Below, piece after piece: positions 17,660 to 26,496 of a stretch of DNA of 64,000 bases. The position numbers were made by a program, and so were the translations under genes. Source of the DNA: Paracidovorax valerianellae (GTDB lineage: Bacteria; Pseudomonadota; Gammaproteobacteria; Burkholderiales; Burkholderiaceae_C); the NCBI RefSeq assembly GCF_900102625.1, contig NZ_FMZC01000004.1, positions 423,635-487,634 of the forward strand, in the 5' to 3' direction. Below the pieces are notes generated by a model that saw only the letters and a program-made list of their open reading frames with translations, was not told the DNA's origin and did no database searches. Positions within the stretch are counted from its first letter, which is position 1; every line of letters begins with the position of its first letter.

Positions 17660-18426
17660 CTCGACAACCAAGCATCCCTGTGAAGACCCGGTTTTCTCCC
17701 CTGTTCCCCCTGTCCGCCCGCCTCGGCGGCCCGTTGCTCGCCATCGCCGCACTGACTGCCCTGGCCGCCTGCGCGCCGATGCAGCCCGCGCTGCCCCACG
17801 TGGGCCGCGCCCAGCTCGACCTGCCGCCCGGCGACTGGGAAGTGCTGGGCCGCCGCGACGAAGTCATCGACGTGCTGCCCGACGACACCGCGGCCGACCT
17901 GCCCACACAGATGACCGCCATGGGCCTGCGCGGCCCCGGCAAGGACCGCCCGTTGCTGGCCGTGCTGCTGGTGCAGACCAACAGCACCAACTACCCGCGC
18001 GACACCACGCTGTGGACCGCACCGTGCACCGAACAGCAAGGTGTGTTCGTCGAGGACAAGGCCCAGGGCAGCCCGGCGCGCATCGACTGCCTGCGCTACA
18101 AGCGCCGCGCCGACACCGAGGACTACCTCGCCAAGAACCGCCCTGCGGTGGCGCAGTGGCTGTCGATGAACAAGGCGGCGCCCACCAAGCCTTACTCGCA
18201 CGTGTCCTTTCGCTACGCCACCAACGGCGGCGCGTTCATTTCCATCGATGCGGTGGTCGACCAGCGCCTGCTGCGCCCGCCGTCGCGCGACAACGAGGCG
18301 TTTTTGCGCGCCGGCCGGCCTGCTCTTGAATGGGGCGACAAGATGGCGCAGGCCGCGCGGCTGAGCACCTCGATGATGGACGGCCGGCTGGTCGTGCCGC
18401 CGTTTCCGATCGCCCCACCCCAGTAG
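17656..18426 (+). CDS. Unknown lipoprotein inside the pnt operon
   Basis: 256 residues, not recognised. An unusually long N-terminal region (PLFPLSARLGGPLLAIAALTALAAC) ends in a lipobox LAAC with the modified cysteine at residue 39; the next residue is Ala, so export to the outer membrane is predicted. The mature part carries CTEQQGVFVEDK and DCLRYKRRADTEDYLAKNRP, with a possible disulfide between the two cysteines. It overlaps the pntAA stop by ATGA and precedes pntAB by 26 bases, so it must be cotranscribed with the transhydrogenase. Why a lipoprotein is translated with an inner-membrane proton pump is unclear. Confidence 0.82.
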   Translation: MTRQPSIPVKTRFSPLFPLSARLGGPLLAIAALTALAACAPMQPALPHVGRAQLDLPPGDWEVLGRRDEVIDVLPDDTAADLPTQMTAMGLRGPGKDRPLLAVLLVQTNSTNYPRDTTLWTAPCTEQQGVFVEDKAQGSPARIDCLRYKRRADTEDYLAKNRPAVAQWLSMNKAAPTKPYSHVSFRYATNGGAFISIDAVVDQRLLRPPSRDNEAFLRAGRPALEWGDKMAQAARLSTSMMDGRLVVPPFPIAPPQ

Positions 18427-18452
18427 TTCGTTCGCTCTCAAGGAGTGCTGCC

Positions 18453-18806
18453 ATGGATGCCGTTTCCCCCACGCTGATCAACCTGATCATCTTCGTACTG
18501 GCCATCTATGTCGGCTACCACGTGGTGTGGACCGTGACCCCGGCGCTGCACACGCCCCTGATGGCCGTGACCAATGCGATCTCGGCCATCGTGATCGTCG
18601 GCGCCATGCTGGCCGCCGCGCTCACGGAAACGACGCTGGGCAAGACCATGGGCGTGCTGGCGGTGGCGCTGGCCGCCGTCAACGTGTTCGGCGGCTTTCT
18701 CGTCACCCGGCGCATGCTGGAGATGTTCCGCAAGAAAGAGCGCAAAGGGGCCGCGGCCTCCACCGGTAGCGCGGCGGACCAGAAGGTCGAGAAGGCCGCG
18801 CCATGA
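18453..18806 (+). CDS. pntAB: NAD(P) transhydrogenase alpha subunit, part 2
   Basis: 117-residue membrane piece of the alpha subunit (part of domain II, the proton channel). Three hydrophobic helices: LINLIIFVLAIYVGYHVV, AISAIVIVGAMLAAAL and MGVLAVALAAVNVFGGFLVTRRML; the last is followed by the charged tail KKERKGA. The match to the family motif VTPALHTPLMAVTNAISAIV is clear. AGGAG seven bases before the ATG fixes the start. Its last codons overlap the pntB ATG (ATGA), so translation is coupled. Confidence 0.95.
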   Translation: MDAVSPTLINLIIFVLAIYVGYHVVWTVTPALHTPLMAVTNAISAIVIVGAMLAAALTETTLGKTMGVLAVALAAVNVFGGFLVTRRMLEMFRKKERKGAAASTGSAADQKVEKAAP

Positions 18807-20293
18807 GCATGAACCTCGTCACGCTGCTGTACCTGGTGGCCAGCGTCTGCTTCATCCAGGCGCTCAAGGGGCTGTCGCATCCCACCACGTCGATCCGGGG
18901 CAACCTGTTCGGCATGGCCGGCATGGCGATCGCGGTGCTCACCACCGCCGCGCTGATCTGGAGCGTGGCGCGCGGCGCGCCGATGGGCCTGGCCTGGGTG
19001 CTGCTCGGCCTGCTGGTCGGTGGCGCTGCCGGCACGGTGATGGCCCAGCGGGTGGAGATGACCAAGATGCCCGAGCTGGTCGCCTTCATGCACAGCATGA
19101 TCGGCCTGGCGGCCGTGTTCATCGCCGTGGCGGCGGTGGCCGAGCCCTGGGCCTTCGGCATCGTGCCACCGCCCGTGCCGGCCCTGGCCAGCGCCACGAC
19201 GCCCGTGGGAACGGTGCTGGTGGAAGGCTTCGCGCGGCTGCCGATTCCGTTCGGCAACCGGCTGGAGCTGTTCCTGGGCGCCGCCATCGGGGCCATCACC
19301 TTCAGCGGCTCGGTGATCGCTTTCGGCAAGCTGTCGGGCAAATACAAGTTCCGCTGGTTCCAGGGCGCTCCGGTGCAGTTCAAGGGCCAGCACCTGCTGA
19401 ACCTCGTGCTGGGCCTGGCGACGGTCGCGCTGGGGCTGGTCTACATGGCCACCGAAAGCTGGACCGCCTTCTTCGCCATGCTGGCGCTGGCCTTCGTGCT
19501 GGGCGTGCTCATCATCATTCCGATCGGCGGTGCGGACATGCCGGTGGTGGTCTCCATGCTCAACAGCTACTCGGGCTGGGCGGCGGCGGGCATCGGCTTC
19601 AGCCTGAACAACAGCATGCTGATCATTGCGGGCTCGCTGGTGGGCAGCTCGGGCGCCATCCTTTCCTACATCATGTGCAAGGCGATGAACCGCTCGTTCT
19701 TCAACGTGATCCTGGGCGGGTTCGGCGGCGATGCCGCAGCCGCCTCGGCCGTGGGCGCGCAGGCGCAGCGCAGCGTAAAAAGCGGCAGTGCCGACGACGC
19801 CGCCTTCGTGCTGGGCAATGCCGAAACCGTGGTCATCGTGCCGGGCTATGGCCTGGCCGTGGCGCGCGCCCAGCATGCGGTGAAGGAACTGGCCGCCAAG
19901 CTGGCCGAGAAGGGCATCACCGTCAAATACGCCATCCACCCGGTCGCCGGGCGCATGCCGGGCCACATGAACGTGCTGCTCGCCGAGGCCGAAGTGCCCT
20001 ACGACCAGGTGTTCGAGATGGAAGACATCAACGGCGAGTTCGGCCAGGTGGACGTGGCGATCATCCTGGGCGCCAACGACGTGGTGAACCCCGCCGCCCA
20101 CACCAAGGGCAGCCCGATCTACGGCATGCCCATCCTGGAGGCCTACAAGGCCAAGACCGTGATCGTGAACAAGCGCTCCATGGCGGCGGGCTACGCCGGG
20201 CTGGACAACGAGTTGTTCTACATGGACAAGACCATGATGGTCTTCGGCGACGCCAAGAAGGTCGTCGAAGACATCGGCAAGGCCATCGAATAG
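18803..20293 (+). CDS. pntB: NAD(P) transhydrogenase beta subunit
   Basis: 496 residues: nine or so membrane helices of domain II followed by the soluble NADP(H)-binding domain III. The start reads MSMNLVTLLYLVASVCFIQALKGLSHP, standard for PntB. The NADP site VVIVPGYGLAVARAQHAVKEL and the later HPVAGRMPGHMNVLLAEAEVPYD and ILGANDVVNPAAHTKGSPIYGMP are diagnostic. It completes the pntAA/lipoprotein/pntAB/pntB operon. Works with pntAA/AB to drive NADPH formation with inward proton flow. Confidence 0.96.
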   Translation: MSMNLVTLLYLVASVCFIQALKGLSHPTTSIRGNLFGMAGMAIAVLTTAALIWSVARGAPMGLAWVLLGLLVGGAAGTVMAQRVEMTKMPELVAFMHSMIGLAAVFIAVAAVAEPWAFGIVPPPVPALASATTPVGTVLVEGFARLPIPFGNRLELFLGAAIGAITFSGSVIAFGKLSGKYKFRWFQGAPVQFKGQHLLNLVLGLATVALGLVYMATESWTAFFAMLALAFVLGVLIIIPIGGADMPVVVSMLNSYSGWAAAGIGFSLNNSMLIIAGSLVGSSGAILSYIMCKAMNRSFFNVILGGFGGDAAAASAVGAQAQRSVKSGSADDAAFVLGNAETVVIVPGYGLAVARAQHAVKELAAKLAEKGITVKYAIHPVAGRMPGHMNVLLAEAEVPYDQVFEMEDINGEFGQVDVAIILGANDVVNPAAHTKGSPIYGMPILEAYKAKTVIVNKRSMAAGYAGLDNELFYMDKTMMVFGDAKKVVEDIGKAIE

Positions 20294-20435
20294 CCGGCAA
20301 ACCGTACCGCGGCGCGGCTGCCCGGGCCGATGCCGAGGGCTGCCGCGCTTTAGGGAAACTACAGGCCCCCGGCCCCTTCGCCTGCGACGACAATGCGGGC
20401 TCCTTTTTGTAACAGCAGGTTTGGAGACATACAGC

Positions 20436-22115
20436 ATGAATGACCGCCCGTGGCTTGCCGCCTACCCACCCGGGGTGCCGGCCGACATCGACCCGGCGCA
20501 GTACCCCTCGCTCGTCGCCCTGATGGAAGAGGCGTTCGGCAAGTACGCCGACCGCGTGGCCTACAGCTTCATGGGCAAGGATGTGACGTTCGGCGAGACC
20601 GACGTGCAAAGCCGCCAGTTCGCGGCTTATCTGCAAAGCCTGGGACTGGTCAAGGGCGACCGCGTCGCCGTCATGATGCCCAACGTGCCGCAGTACCCGG
20701 CGGTGGTCGCGGCCATCCTGCGCGCAGGCCTGGTGGTGGTGAACGTGAACCCGCTGTACACCCCGCGTGAACTGGAACACCAGCTCAAGGACTCGGGCTC
20801 CAAGGCCATCATCATCATCGAGAACTTCGCCGCCACGCTGCAGGCCTGCATCGGCGCCACGCAGGTCAAGAACGTGGTGCTGTGCACCATGGGCGACCGG
20901 CTGGGTTTCCTCAAGGGAATGATCGTCAATTACGTGGTGCGCAGCGTGAAGAAGCTCGTGCCGCCCTTTTCGCTGCCCGGGGCGGTGCGCTTCAACGACG
21001 CACTGTCACAGGGCGCGCGCGGCGCCTTCAAGGCGCCCGACCTGCGGCCTGACGACGTGGCCCTGCTGCAGTACACCGGCGGCACCACGGGCGTGAGCAA
21101 GGGCGCCGTGCTTTTGCACCGCAACATCATCGCCAACGTGCTGCAGGCCGAGGCCTGGAACGCGCCAGTGATGCAGGCCGTGCCCGCCAACGAGCAGCCC
21201 ACCAGCGTGTGCGCGCTGCCGCTTTATCACATCTTCGCGTTCACCGTGAACATGATGATGAACATGCGCACGGGCGCCAAGAACATCCTGCTGCCCAATC
21301 CGCGCGACCTGTCGGCCGTGCTCAAGGAACTGTCGCGGCACACCTTTCACAGCTTCCCGGCCGTGAACACGCTGTTCAACGGGCTGGCCAACCACCCCGA
21401 CTTCAACACGGTGAACTGGAAGAACCTCAAGATTTCGGTGGGCGGCGGCATGGCGGTGCAAAGCGCCGTGGCCAAGCTGTGGCTGGAGAAGACCGGCTGC
21501 CCCATCTGCGAGGGCTACGGGCTGTCTGAAACCAGCCCCACGGTGGCCTGCAACCCGGCCACGGAGAAGGGGTTCACCGGCACCATCGGCGTGCCGATCT
21601 CCAGCACCTACATGAAGCTGATCGACGACGACGGCCGCGACGTGACCGAGCCCGGCCAGCGCGGCGAGATCGTCATCAAGGGCCCGCAGGTCATGGCCGG
21701 CTACTGGCAGCGGCCGGACGAGACCGCCAAGGTCATGACCGACGACGGCTACTTCAAGTCCGGCGACATCGGCGTGTTCGACGAGCGCGGCTACTTCAAG
21801 ATCGTGGACCGCAAGAAGGACATGGTGCTGGTGAGCGGCTTCAACGTCTATCCCAACGAGGTTGAGGACGTGGTGGCCATGCTGCCCGGCGTGCTCGAAT
21901 GCGCGGTGGTGGGAGTGCCGGACGAGAAGACGGGCGAAGCCGTCAAGCTCGTGATCGTGAAGCGCAGCAACGACCTGACCGAAGCCCAGGTGCGCGAGTT
22001 CTGCAAGGCCAACCTCACGGGGTACAAGCAGCCGCGCGTGATCGAGTTCCGCGAGTCGCTGCCCAAAACCCCGGTGGGCAAGATCCTGAGGCGCGAACTG
22101 CGCGACAAGCGCTAG
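20436..22115 (+). CDS. fadD: Long-chain fatty acid--CoA ligase
   Basis: AMP-forming acyl-CoA synthetase that activates fatty acids for beta-oxidation. 559 residues, matching E. coli FadD (561). ANL-superfamily motifs: the P-loop YTGGTTGVSKGAVL, GYGLSETSPTVACNP, the adenylation hinge region YFKSGDIGVFDERGYFKIVDRKKDM and the C-terminal catalytic Lys in KTPVGKILRRELR. The ATG at 20436 lies eight bases after GGAGA; the frame is open from a TTG five codons upstream. No other beta-oxidation gene lies nearby. Confidence 0.94.
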   Translation: MNDRPWLAAYPPGVPADIDPAQYPSLVALMEEAFGKYADRVAYSFMGKDVTFGETDVQSRQFAAYLQSLGLVKGDRVAVMMPNVPQYPAVVAAILRAGLVVVNVNPLYTPRELEHQLKDSGSKAIIIIENFAATLQACIGATQVKNVVLCTMGDRLGFLKGMIVNYVVRSVKKLVPPFSLPGAVRFNDALSQGARGAFKAPDLRPDDVALLQYTGGTTGVSKGAVLLHRNIIANVLQAEAWNAPVMQAVPANEQPTSVCALPLYHIFAFTVNMMMNMRTGAKNILLPNPRDLSAVLKELSRHTFHSFPAVNTLFNGLANHPDFNTVNWKNLKISVGGGMAVQSAVAKLWLEKTGCPICEGYGLSETSPTVACNPATEKGFTGTIGVPISSTYMKLIDDDGRDVTEPGQRGEIVIKGPQVMAGYWQRPDETAKVMTDDGYFKSGDIGVFDERGYFKIVDRKKDMVLVSGFNVYPNEVEDVVAMLPGVLECAVVGVPDEKTGEAVKLVIVKRSNDLTEAQVREFCKANLTGYKQPRVIEFRESLPKTPVGKILRRELRDKR

Positions 22116-22185
22116 TGGGTCTCGCACGGTCCGGGCAGCCCCGTGCCTTCGCGGCGCGGGTGCGGTTGCAGCCGGCGGTGCAGCC

Positions 22186-22947
22186 GTGACGACCGCCATC
22201 CTCAGCGCCCTGGCCGAAGAGCAGCAGGGCCTCATCGACGCGTTGGCCCGCGGGCGGCGCACGCTCCATGCCGGCCGCACCTTCTGGAGTGGCGGCCTGC
22301 ACGGGCGCGAGGTGGTGCTGGCGCTGTCCGGCATCGGCAAGGTGGCCGCGGCCACCACGGCCACGGCACTGATCGAGCGGTTCGGCGCCGCGCGCATCGT
22401 GTTCACCGGCGTGGCGGGCGGCCTGGGGCCCACAGTGCAGGTGGGCGACGTGGTCGTGGCGCAGGACTTTTTGCAGCACGACATGGACGCCTCGCCCCTC
22501 TTTCCCCGCTGGGAGTTGCCTGGCTACGGGCGCACCCGCCTGCCCTGCGATCCCGGCATGGCCGACCGGCTGGCGGCGGCTGCGGGCGAGTGCCTGGCGT
22601 CGGGCGCGGCCGAGCTGCTCGACGGCGCCGGGCTGCCACCGCCCCTGCGCGCGCCGTGCGTGCACCGGGGGTTGATCGCAAGCGGCGACCGGTTCGTTTC
22701 GACCGTGCACGAATCACAGGCATTGCGCATGGCGTTCAGCGCTGCCGGCCACGCGGTGCTGGCGGTGGAAATGGAAGGCGCCGCCGTGGCCCAGGTGTGC
22801 AGCGACTACGGCGTGCCCTTTGCCGCCGTGCGCACCGTGTCCGACCGCGCAGACGATGCCGCGCACGTGGACTTTCCCCGCTTCGTGCGGACCGTGGCCA
22901 GCCGGTATGCCGACGGCATCATCGGCCGGTTTCTCAGGGCGCTATAA
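22186..22947 (+). CDS. mtnN: 5'-Methylthioadenosine/S-adenosylhomocysteine nucleosidase
   Basis: Hydrolyses MTA and SAH to adenine and thio-sugars, recycling by-products of polyamine synthesis and methylation. 253 residues, somewhat longer than E. coli MtnN. Features: ILSALAEEQQGL (Glu of the N-terminal loop), VFTGVAGGLGPTVQVGDVVVAQ, the nucleoside-site VEMEGAAVAQVC and the catalytic Asp in VSDRADDAAH. The start is GTG at 22186, the first start matching the family N-terminus. The last codons and TAA stop are provided by a copy of the dispersed repeat (22941 onward). Confidence 0.88.
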   Translation: MTTAILSALAEEQQGLIDALARGRRTLHAGRTFWSGGLHGREVVLALSGIGKVAAATTATALIERFGAARIVFTGVAGGLGPTVQVGDVVVAQDFLQHDMDASPLFPRWELPGYGRTRLPCDPGMADRLAAAAGECLASGAAELLDGAGLPPPLRAPCVHRGLIASGDRFVSTVHESQALRMAFSAAGHAVLAVEMEGAAVAQVCSDYGVPFAAVRTVSDRADDAAHVDFPRFVRTVASRYADGIIGRFLRAL

Positions 22948-23002
22948 AATTTATAGCTAACCACCCTGGTGCTGATTGCGCTGGGGGCCGATTTGACTCG
23001 AT
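22941..23002 (-). repeat. Dispersed palindromic repeat, copy B, supplying the mtnN stop
   Basis: The arm gctataaaatttatagc is a near-perfect palindrome. Read on the minus strand the copy runs tcaaatcggcccccagcgca, spacer, then the arm, the same order as the copies at 49.8 and 55.9 kb. The arm overlaps the end of mtnN: GCG CTA TAA are its first bases. Confidence 0.75.
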
Positions 23003-23120
23003 ACCGCCGATTCTCGGCAGCGCGCGTGCCTTCACGCCAGCGGATGCCGTGGAACCGGCTCTGCCCGGCCACTGGCTTCGTCCCCCTGGGGGGGCGGCCG
23101 CGCAGCGGCTCAGGGAGGGG

Positions 23121-24107
23121 TTACTTCAACCAGCCGCGCTTGCGGAAGTACCACATGGGGCCGAGCGCGCTCGCCACCATGAGCGCCAGCGCATAGGGGT
23201 AGCCAAGCGACCAGTCCAGTTCGGGCATGAACTTGAAGTTCATGCCGTACACGCTGGCGATCAGCGTCGGCGGCAGAAGGGCGACGCTGGCCACCGAGAA
23301 AATCTTGATGATCTTGTTCTGGTTGATGTTGATGAAACCGACCGTGGCGTCCATCAGGAAGTTGATCTTGTCGAACAGGAACGCCGTGTGGTTATCCAGC
23401 GATTCGATGTCGCGCAGGATCTGGCGCGCTTCCTCGAACTGCTCGGCGTTGAGCATCTTGCTGCGCATCATGAAGCTCACGGCGCGGCGGGTGTCCATGA
23501 CGTTGCGGCGGATGCGGCCGTTCAGGTCTTCCTGGCGGGCGATGGCGGCCAGCACTTCGCCGGCGCGGGCGTCGGTCACGTCGCCGGCCAGCACCTGCAC
23601 GCTGACCTTCTTCAGGTCGTCGTAGATGCCTTCGAGCGTGTCGGCGGAGTATTCGGCGTCGGCGTCGAAGAGCTTGAGCAGCACTTCCTTGGCGTCTTCG
23701 ATCAGGCCGGGCGCCCGGCGCGCGCGCATGCGCAGCAGGCGGAACACGGGCACGTCTTCGTCGTGGATGGAAAAGAGCACGCCCTTGCTCTTGAGCGTGT
23801 CGTTCACGAGGTTCAGGATGAAGGCCACGCGCACCGAGCGCGGGTCGTCTTCGTCGTCGATGAGAAAGTCGCTGCGGATGTGCAGCTCGCCGTTGTCTTC
23901 TTCATAGAAGCGGGCGGATTCCTCGATGTCCTCGTCCATGGCGTCTTCGGGGATGAAGAGGCCGTAATGCTGCTTGACCCAGCGTTTTTCTTCGAGGGTG
24001 GGCGACTCCAGGTCGACCCAGATGGGCTGGAACTGCGCCAGCTCTTCCAGGGATTCGATTTCTTCCTGGACCAGCCGGCCGTTGGCGAGCGTGAAAATGT
24101 TGAGCAT
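23121..24107 (-). CDS. corA: Magnesium/cobalt transporter CorA
   Basis: Pentameric inner-membrane channel for Mg2+ uptake. 328 residues: large cytoplasmic N-domain, a long stalk helix and two C-terminal membrane helices. The signature YGMN is present in LIASVYGMNFKFMPELDW between the helices, and the protein ends with the basic tail YFRKRGWLK, as in E. coli CorA. The ATG at 24107 reads MLNIFTLANGRLVQEE. It stands alone on the minus strand and converges with mtnN across a GC-rich hairpin region. Confidence 0.96.
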   Translation of the reverse strand: MLNIFTLANGRLVQEEIESLEELAQFQPIWVDLESPTLEEKRWVKQHYGLFIPEDAMDEDIEESARFYEEDNGELHIRSDFLIDDEDDPRSVRVAFILNLVNDTLKSKGVLFSIHDEDVPVFRLLRMRARRAPGLIEDAKEVLLKLFDADAEYSADTLEGIYDDLKKVSVQVLAGDVTDARAGEVLAAIARQEDLNGRIRRNVMDTRRAVSFMMRSKMLNAEQFEEARQILRDIESLDNHTAFLFDKINFLMDATVGFININQNKIIKIFSVASVALLPPTLIASVYGMNFKFMPELDWSLGYPYALALMVASALGPMWYFRKRGWLK

Positions 24108-24328
24108 GTGGGCTCACTCCCGGTGTGTGATGGGCGTCTGCGAGGGGGGCGGGGGCCGCTTTCAGCCCTCGGCAGGCCGGGAGCTGAAAGCTACCAACTG
24201 GGGTAGGTTTCCACGGAGGAATCTCCAAAATTGCAAGCCGCGGATTATGGCATTGCGCTGCGTCAAATCAGTGACACAGACAGGGTTTACGGGCCTTGCC
24301 AGCCCATGCGGAGCGAGCCGCGAGGGGC

Positions 24329-25153
24329 TCAGTTGACGCCGGAGGCCGGCCCGCCCGCGCCGGGTGCCGAAGCGCCCGCAGCGCGCACCACGGCCAGCGC
24401 GCGGCACAGGTCCGCCCAGGCGGCGGCCTTGGCTTCCGGGGCGCGCAGCAGGTAGGCCGGGTCGTAGGTGACGATGGCCGGCGTGCCGTCGGCCAGCGCG
24501 TGCGCATTGGCACGCAGCCGTCCCAGGGGCTCGCGGCTTTCCAGCACGGCGCGGGCCGCGCCCAGGCCGAGCACCAGCACCATGGCCGGGCGCAGGGTGG
24601 ACAGCGCCTCCTGCAGGGCCGGCGCGATGCCCGCCTCGCCGGGGGCGCCCGCGCCGGTGCGCTGTACCGCCGCAAAGAAAACCCGCGGATGGCGGTGCAG
24701 GCGCATGGCGCGCAGCATGTTGTCCAGCAGCTTGCCGGCGTCGCCGGTCAGCGGGGCGTCGGGCGTGGCGCTCTCGGCCAGCACCAGCCAGCCGGAGCCT
24801 AGGTCCGCCGGCGCCATGGCCGGGTCGGCCTGCGGGTAGAGCGGCTGGGGGGCCTGCAGGGCTGCCGTGGGGGCGGCGCTTTCGTCCCTGGCCATCGGCG
24901 CGGCCACCGGTGCGGCAGCCGCAGCCGGGCGGGCCGCGGCGGGCGGTGCGACGACGGAGCGCGGCTCTGCCGGCGCTGCTGTTGCGGGCTGGTGGGGTGG
25001 GTGAGTTGGTGGCCTGCTGTCCGCCTGTGGTGAGTCCGCCGGGCTGGGTGGTGCCGGTTCTGCAGCAGGGGCCGGCGTTGCCACCGGTGCCCACACCGTG
25101 ATGCCCATCTCCGCCAGCATCGCGCGCTGGCGTGCGTCGAGGTCGAGGCTCAT
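24329..25153 (-). CDS. Degenerate uracil-DNA-glycosylase-like protein
   Basis: 274 residues: an Ala/Pro-rich low-complexity N-terminal region of about 110 residues, then a domain that looks like family-4 uracil-DNA glycosylase (TGDAGKLLDNMLRAM, LRPAMVLVLGLGAARAVL, YDPAYLLRAPEAKAAAW). The family hallmarks are eroded: the active-site GEAPG is replaced by AESATP, the HPS/A motif is YDP, and none of the four iron-sulfur cysteines is present. It overlaps rimI (ATGA-type coupling), so the order tsaB-rimI-this gene forms an operon. It may be a structural or inactive relative rather than a repair enzyme. Confidence 0.65.
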   Translation of the reverse strand: MSLDLDARQRAMLAEMGITVWAPVATPAPAAEPAPPSPADSPQADSRPPTHPPHQPATAAPAEPRSVVAPPAAARPAAAAAPVAAPMARDESAAPTAALQAPQPLYPQADPAMAPADLGSGWLVLAESATPDAPLTGDAGKLLDNMLRAMRLHRHPRVFFAAVQRTGAGAPGEAGIAPALQEALSTLRPAMVLVLGLGAARAVLESREPLGRLRANAHALADGTPAIVTYDPAYLLRAPEAKAAAWADLCRALAVVRAAGASAPGAGGPASGVN

Positions 25154-25620
25154 AGCGCCAGGCTCATCACGACGGCATCTTCGCGCTCGCCGTTGTGGGC
25201 AGGGTAGTAGCGTTTGCGTTCGCCCACGAAGCGAAAGCCCCGTGCTTCGTAGATTTCACGCGCCCGAACGTTGCTCACACGCACTTCCAGCCACAGCCAT
25301 TGCGCGTTGCATCCGCGGGCCCACAGGGCCAGCGCGTCCAGCAGCAGGCGGGCCCAGCCCTGGCGCTGGTGTTCCGGGGCTACGGTGAGGTTGAGCAGGT
25401 GCACTTCGTCCACGCCTTTCATGGCCACGAAGTAGCCGATGAGTGTTTCGCCGGCCAGCAGCAATTGGGTTTCGTAGCCGGCCGCCATGGCATCGATGAA
25501 GTTGCCACGCGTCCAGGGGTGCGAGTACGCGGCCTGCTCGATCACCAGCAGAGCGTCCAGGCGCGCCAGCGTGAGCGGCTCGAAACGGGCCTCGTCGGGG
25601 GTGTGCGGAACAGCGCTCAT
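25150..25620 (-). CDS. rimI: Ribosomal protein S18-alanine N-acetyltransferase
   Basis: GNAT acetyltransferase, 156 residues, expected to acetylate the N-terminal alanine of ribosomal protein S18. The acetyl-CoA pyrophosphate loop is VAPEHQRQGWARLLL. The block LLNLTVAPEHQ, the WLEVRVSNVRAREIYEARGF segment and the C-terminal RKRYYPAHNGEREDAVVM are typical of RimI. It overlaps tsaB upstream and the glycosylase-like gene downstream, each by four bases. The tsaB-rimI pairing is common in proteobacteria and supports the assignment. Confidence 0.93.
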   Translation of the reverse strand: MSAVPHTPDEARFEPLTLARLDALLVIEQAAYSHPWTRGNFIDAMAAGYETQLLLAGETLIGYFVAMKGVDEVHLLNLTVAPEHQRQGWARLLLDALALWARGCNAQWLWLEVRVSNVRAREIYEARGFRFVGERKRYYPAHNGEREDAVVMSLAL

Positions 25621-26345
25621 GGGGCGGTGGAGGGTTGGGTCAGCGCAGCCGCTGCGGCCTGCTTGGCCGCCAGGCGCTCCGCCGTGGTCTGCGCCACTTT
25701 ATCGCGCACGTACAGCGGCAGGGCTTCGCTCGCCGGCTGGGCACCGCCTGCTGCCAGGCGGGCAGGCGCCAGGCGCAGCAGCGCCGCAGCGGTGGGCAGG
25801 GCGGGGACGTGGGGGGCTTCGGGCGCCAGCCGCTCGCCATAGGCGGCGCGCGCGTTGCCGGCCACGGTGTAGCCGGATGGGGCCTGCACGGCCTCAGGCG
25901 CGCAAAGGCCGAAATCGCCTTCGCCCAGCCAGTGGCCGTCATCTTGAAATTCAAACCGCGCGGTGTAGACCTCGTCCATCCGGGCGTCCAGCACCGCCAC
26001 CACGCGCGTGCAGCCATGGGCTTGGCGGGCGGCTTCGGCCAGGGCCAGCAAGGTATCGATGGGGAGCACTGGAACGCCGGCACCGCCGCGCGCCCCGAAG
26101 GCCAGTCCCTGGGCCACCGAGCAGGCGGTGCGCAGCCCGGTGAACGAGCCCGGCCCGCGCCCGAAAACCACGGCATCGAGCGCATCGAACGACAGGCCCG
26201 CGTCGGCGAGCAAGGCACGGATCGCCGGCAGCAATGTGGCGGAGGCTTGCGCACCGCCAGGCCCGCTGTGCTCCCAGGTCGCATCCCCGCGCTGGACGGC
26301 GATGGAGAGGGTGTCGGTACTGGTGTCGAAGGCGAGCAGGTTCAT
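25617..26345 (-). CDS. tsaB: tRNA t6A synthesis protein TsaB
   Basis: Partner of TsaD and TsaE in making N6-threonylcarbamoyladenosine at position 37 of ANN-decoding tRNAs. 242 residues, ASKHA-fold. Starts MNLLAFDTSTDTLSIAV and contains GRGPGSFTGLRTACSVAQGLAF, both characteristic. The ATG at 26345 was chosen because this N-terminus matches the family; the open frame continues upstream. Cotranscribed with rimI (four-base overlap). TsaC, which makes the activated intermediate, is also in this window at 31.6-32.6 kb. Confidence 0.93.
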   Translation of the reverse strand: MNLLAFDTSTDTLSIAVQRGDATWEHSGPGGAQASATLLPAIRALLADAGLSFDALDAVVFGRGPGSFTGLRTACSVAQGLAFGARGGAGVPVLPIDTLLALAEAARQAHGCTRVVAVLDARMDEVYTARFEFQDDGHWLGEGDFGLCAPEAVQAPSGYTVAGNARAAYGERLAPEAPHVPALPTAAALLRLAPARLAAGGAQPASEALPLYVRDKVAQTTAERLAAKQAAAAALTQPSTAP

Positions 26346-26496
26346 GGCGTGGGATGCGGCTGGCTCCCTGAAGCGCCGTGTCTGCGAAAACGCAGGGGGT
26401 GCGCCGCACCCGGTGCAAGGAGGCCGGTGCGCATTATCGGCGCCCCGGCCACGATGCTGCAGGCAGGTATCGGCGCAGACCCCGCGCGCCGGCCGG

